Source: Candidatus Zixiibacteriota bacterium
GTDB lineage: Bacteria > Zixibacteria > MSB-5A5 > GN15 > FEB-12
Assembly (NCBI GenBank): GCA_003641345.1
Contig: QNAD01000082.1
Span: forward strand, 1 to 8,179
Reading direction: 5' to 3'
Length of the DNA stretch: 8,179 nt
A program made the translations under genes and the position numbers. Under the pieces are notes generated by a model. That model did not search any database. It was not told the origin of the DNA and worked only from the letters and a program-made list of their open reading frames with translations. Shown piece by piece: positions 8,101 through 8,179 of the stretch (positions are counted from its first letter, which is position 1; every line of letters begins with the position of its first letter).

Positions 8101-8179
8101 GATAATTCTTCACCTTCTAAAACTGATTGTGCTTCGATATCTACAAAGACAGGAGGTTGATTGCCGGCATCTTTAACTA
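5115..8179 (-). CDS. Giant secreted Ig-like repeat protein with T9SS C-terminal sorting domain (5' end missing)
   Basis: The frame is open from the right edge to the TAG at 5117-5115, giving 1020 visible residues. The Met codon at 8096 is internal, since the frame before it reads on in domain style (NQPPVFVDIEAQSVLEGEEL). With that Met counted as residue 1, there are three Ig/cadherin-like beta-sandwich repeats (edge to 77, 78-183, 185-275), a distinct region of about 200 residues (276-475), four more repeats (476-571, 572-674, 675-782, 783-887) and a T9SS sorting domain (about 896-993). Repeats share an inter-domain PPV/PPI/PLP start, a TFTW/FSWAP/LVWTP strand, a (A/V)GVY/GEY/GEH turn and an ASDG/ATDG/VEDN strand. 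Sorting-domain marks are FELVQNFPNPFNP, VFNVLGQ, SSGIYFYR and KKMLLLK. The protein should cross the outer membrane by T9SS and act at or beyond the cell surface. No catalytic domain is visible; adhesion or a structural role is inferred. The missing N-terminus could hold an enzyme. Confidence 0.9.
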   Translation of the reverse strand, partial: VKDAGNQPPVFVDIEAQSVLEGEELSFMIIASDPEAKPGENLISFPSNLCSIPDGATFQDLGNDTAWVTWTPTYCQAGVYTFSFVASDGFANSPMSVNVTVTDDPNNPPLPILDSIGPKSVKENDTLIFIVTSTVHYGCEIPAIGDDHNARPEGATWIDNGDGTGTFTWVPEYDQAGVYNLTFDADLGNSEEYSDLAADSEIVVVTVLEVNNQPPVFTELDKTNYIHKTDTAFILDLEAIDPDGTPVVLSIDSLPTGATFTDNGDGTGIFNFTPEDSGSYDLNFKAYDGLATTTYSINVTVLLGFGKISIDHIDGLWGSSEDTIVTCKPVTFYIKVDNNTGQDISKIKNAFRIVSYGDSLYYKDTILTDSTIDTIFYPDSLMNWTRTMQTLIDTGSFDTNLNQITFSRYGMTGDLADTLIFATDYKTIQSGYDSVLVGITIGPINPKFAGRKIALEPVLKKVDTLDSDDNLFWKWVYGLGSTSQNIFPDWGGPYVFTVADTPPVDNETPTISVPFTDTTINVCEDILTFNFDIDDSDGLPAFGATNLPENVTLVDSMNGVINFTWEPKGKEVGVFDITFFATDGCNTASVPVTITVNNPSPPIIVAPAFDTISFVACKESRIYLTGYEDINGGNVTFYRDDFAYPFSSDAPIVISSLTDSAYFSWAPSIDDIGEHEITFYLRDNDCFSIDSQVVTIFVIENEPPVSSFELFESDYITKTCDSLLIPLPWVDPEGYRLSYELAMEKEIDGDFDGFVRYRFAGSSANPSSDGDTLVWTPKYDEVGEYDLKLIVEDNCGNLDSQFFSISVTENPLPIMGLIEYNDGNDSGTIVSGDTISTNEETIRFDLFGSDPEDDTVFFEVVEDDLPDSAVFNDSLANSAQYILYPVLKGFYEIDLVLTDGCGEVPISFVVKFNYDVPPGVHAVSDVLPNQFELVQNFPNPFNPYTTIEFQIPKASHVQLEVFNVLGQRIKTLIDNELARNRYNVEWDGTNDHGSKVSSGIYFYRVLTEQDVATKKMLLLK
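5118..5411 (-). other. T9SS type A-like C-terminal sorting domain
   Basis: The last about 98 residues carry the hallmark order of this domain: LPNQFELVQNFPNPFNP, TTIEFQIP, VQLEVFNVLGQRIKTL, YNVEWDG, SSGIYFYRV and a final KKMLLLK. In FCB-group bacteria this domain directs proteins through the type IX secretion channel and is normally removed or modified at the surface. Confidence 0.92.
5436..6671 (-). repeat. Four tandem Ig-like domains (C-terminal block), three with a Cys pair
   Basis: Protein-level repeats of about 96-108 residues lie at 6671-6384, 6383-6075, 6074-5751 and 5750-5436. Each starts at a Pro-rich linker and ends in an alternating hydrophobic strand (VPVTITVNN, VVTIFVIEN, FFSISVTEN, FVVKFNYD). 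The first three carry one Cys near the second strand and one in the turn after the DG/DN motif; the fourth keeps only the second Cys. They are divergent at the DNA level, so they are old duplications. Confidence 0.75.
6672..7271 (-). other. Distinct middle domain between the Ig-like blocks
   Basis: About 200 residues without the Ig-repeat landmarks. It opens KISIDHIDGLWGSSEDTIV, continues KPVTFYIKVDNNTGQDISKI with an AFRIVSYGDSLYYKD strand, and closes SQNIFPDWGGPYVF. I recall similar VTFxIxxxNNTG to WGGPY regions in secreted proteins of Zixibacteria-like bacteria, but cannot confirm it here. It looks beta-rich and has a single Cys (residue 300 counted from the Met at 8096). Confidence 0.55.
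7272..8179 (-). repeat. Three Ig-like domains (N-terminal block, first one cut by the window edge)
   Basis: The repeats lie at 8179-7866, 7865-7548 and 7544-7272. Shared marks are NQPPVF or NNPPLP starts, GATF/GATW followed by DNGDGTG in two of them, a TWTP/TWVP/NFTP strand, QAGVY or SGSYDL, and an alternating hydrophobic last strand (VNVTVTDD, VVVTVLEVN, SINVTVL). They resemble putative-Ig (He_PIG-like) and cadherin-like domains of bacterial surface proteins. Confidence 0.75.

Overview
The window is AT-rich bacterial DNA carrying four genes. Two run off the window edges. The large protein at the right end finishes in a classical type IX secretion (T9SS) C-terminal sorting domain, with the QNFPNPFNP block, FNVLGQ, SSGIYFYR and KKMLLLK. 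This points to the Fibrobacteres-Chlorobi-Bacteroidetes (FCB) group or neighbouring candidate phyla such as Ignavibacteria, Zixibacteria or Marinimicrobia. The Ig-like repeat style (NQPPVF, DNGDGTG, QAGVY) and a middle domain ending in DWGGPYVF remind me most of Zixibacteria-type secreted proteins. That placement is recall, not a search.

Layout from left to right. (1) 1-1017, plus strand: the C-terminal 338 residues of a bactofilin-like (polymer-forming) beta-helix protein fused to a multi-pass membrane domain. (2) 1014-2723, minus strand: a gamma-glutamyltransferase with an N-terminal lipoprotein-like signal. It converges on gene 1 with a 4-base overlap, and its hairpin terminator lies inside its own last codons. 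(3) 2738-4918, minus strand: a cytoplasmic GH35-type beta-galactosidase/exo-glucosaminidase homologue, 14 bases upstream of gene 2 and evidently co-transcribed with it. (4) 4919-5114: a 196-base intergenic region holding a good sigma-70-like promoter and a ribosome binding site for the GH35-ggt pair, plus a strong intrinsic terminator for the gene on its right. (5) 5115-8179, minus strand: the C-terminal 1020 residues of a very large secreted Ig-like repeat protein sorted by T9SS.

Genes 3 and 2 form a two-gene unit: a glycoside-hydrolase-fold protein followed by a periplasmic or lipid-anchored enzyme that cleaves gamma-glutamyl bonds. This suggests nutrient scavenging or recycling, but no shared substrate can be read from the sequence. 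The most notable observation is that the GH35 homologue keeps the fold signatures and the acid/base glutamate (E181) but has serine (S337) where the nucleophilic glutamate is expected. Neighbouring active-site positions are changed too, so it may be a pseudoenzyme or have an unusual mechanism or specificity. No RNA genes, CRISPR arrays, insertion sequences or other mobile elements were seen.
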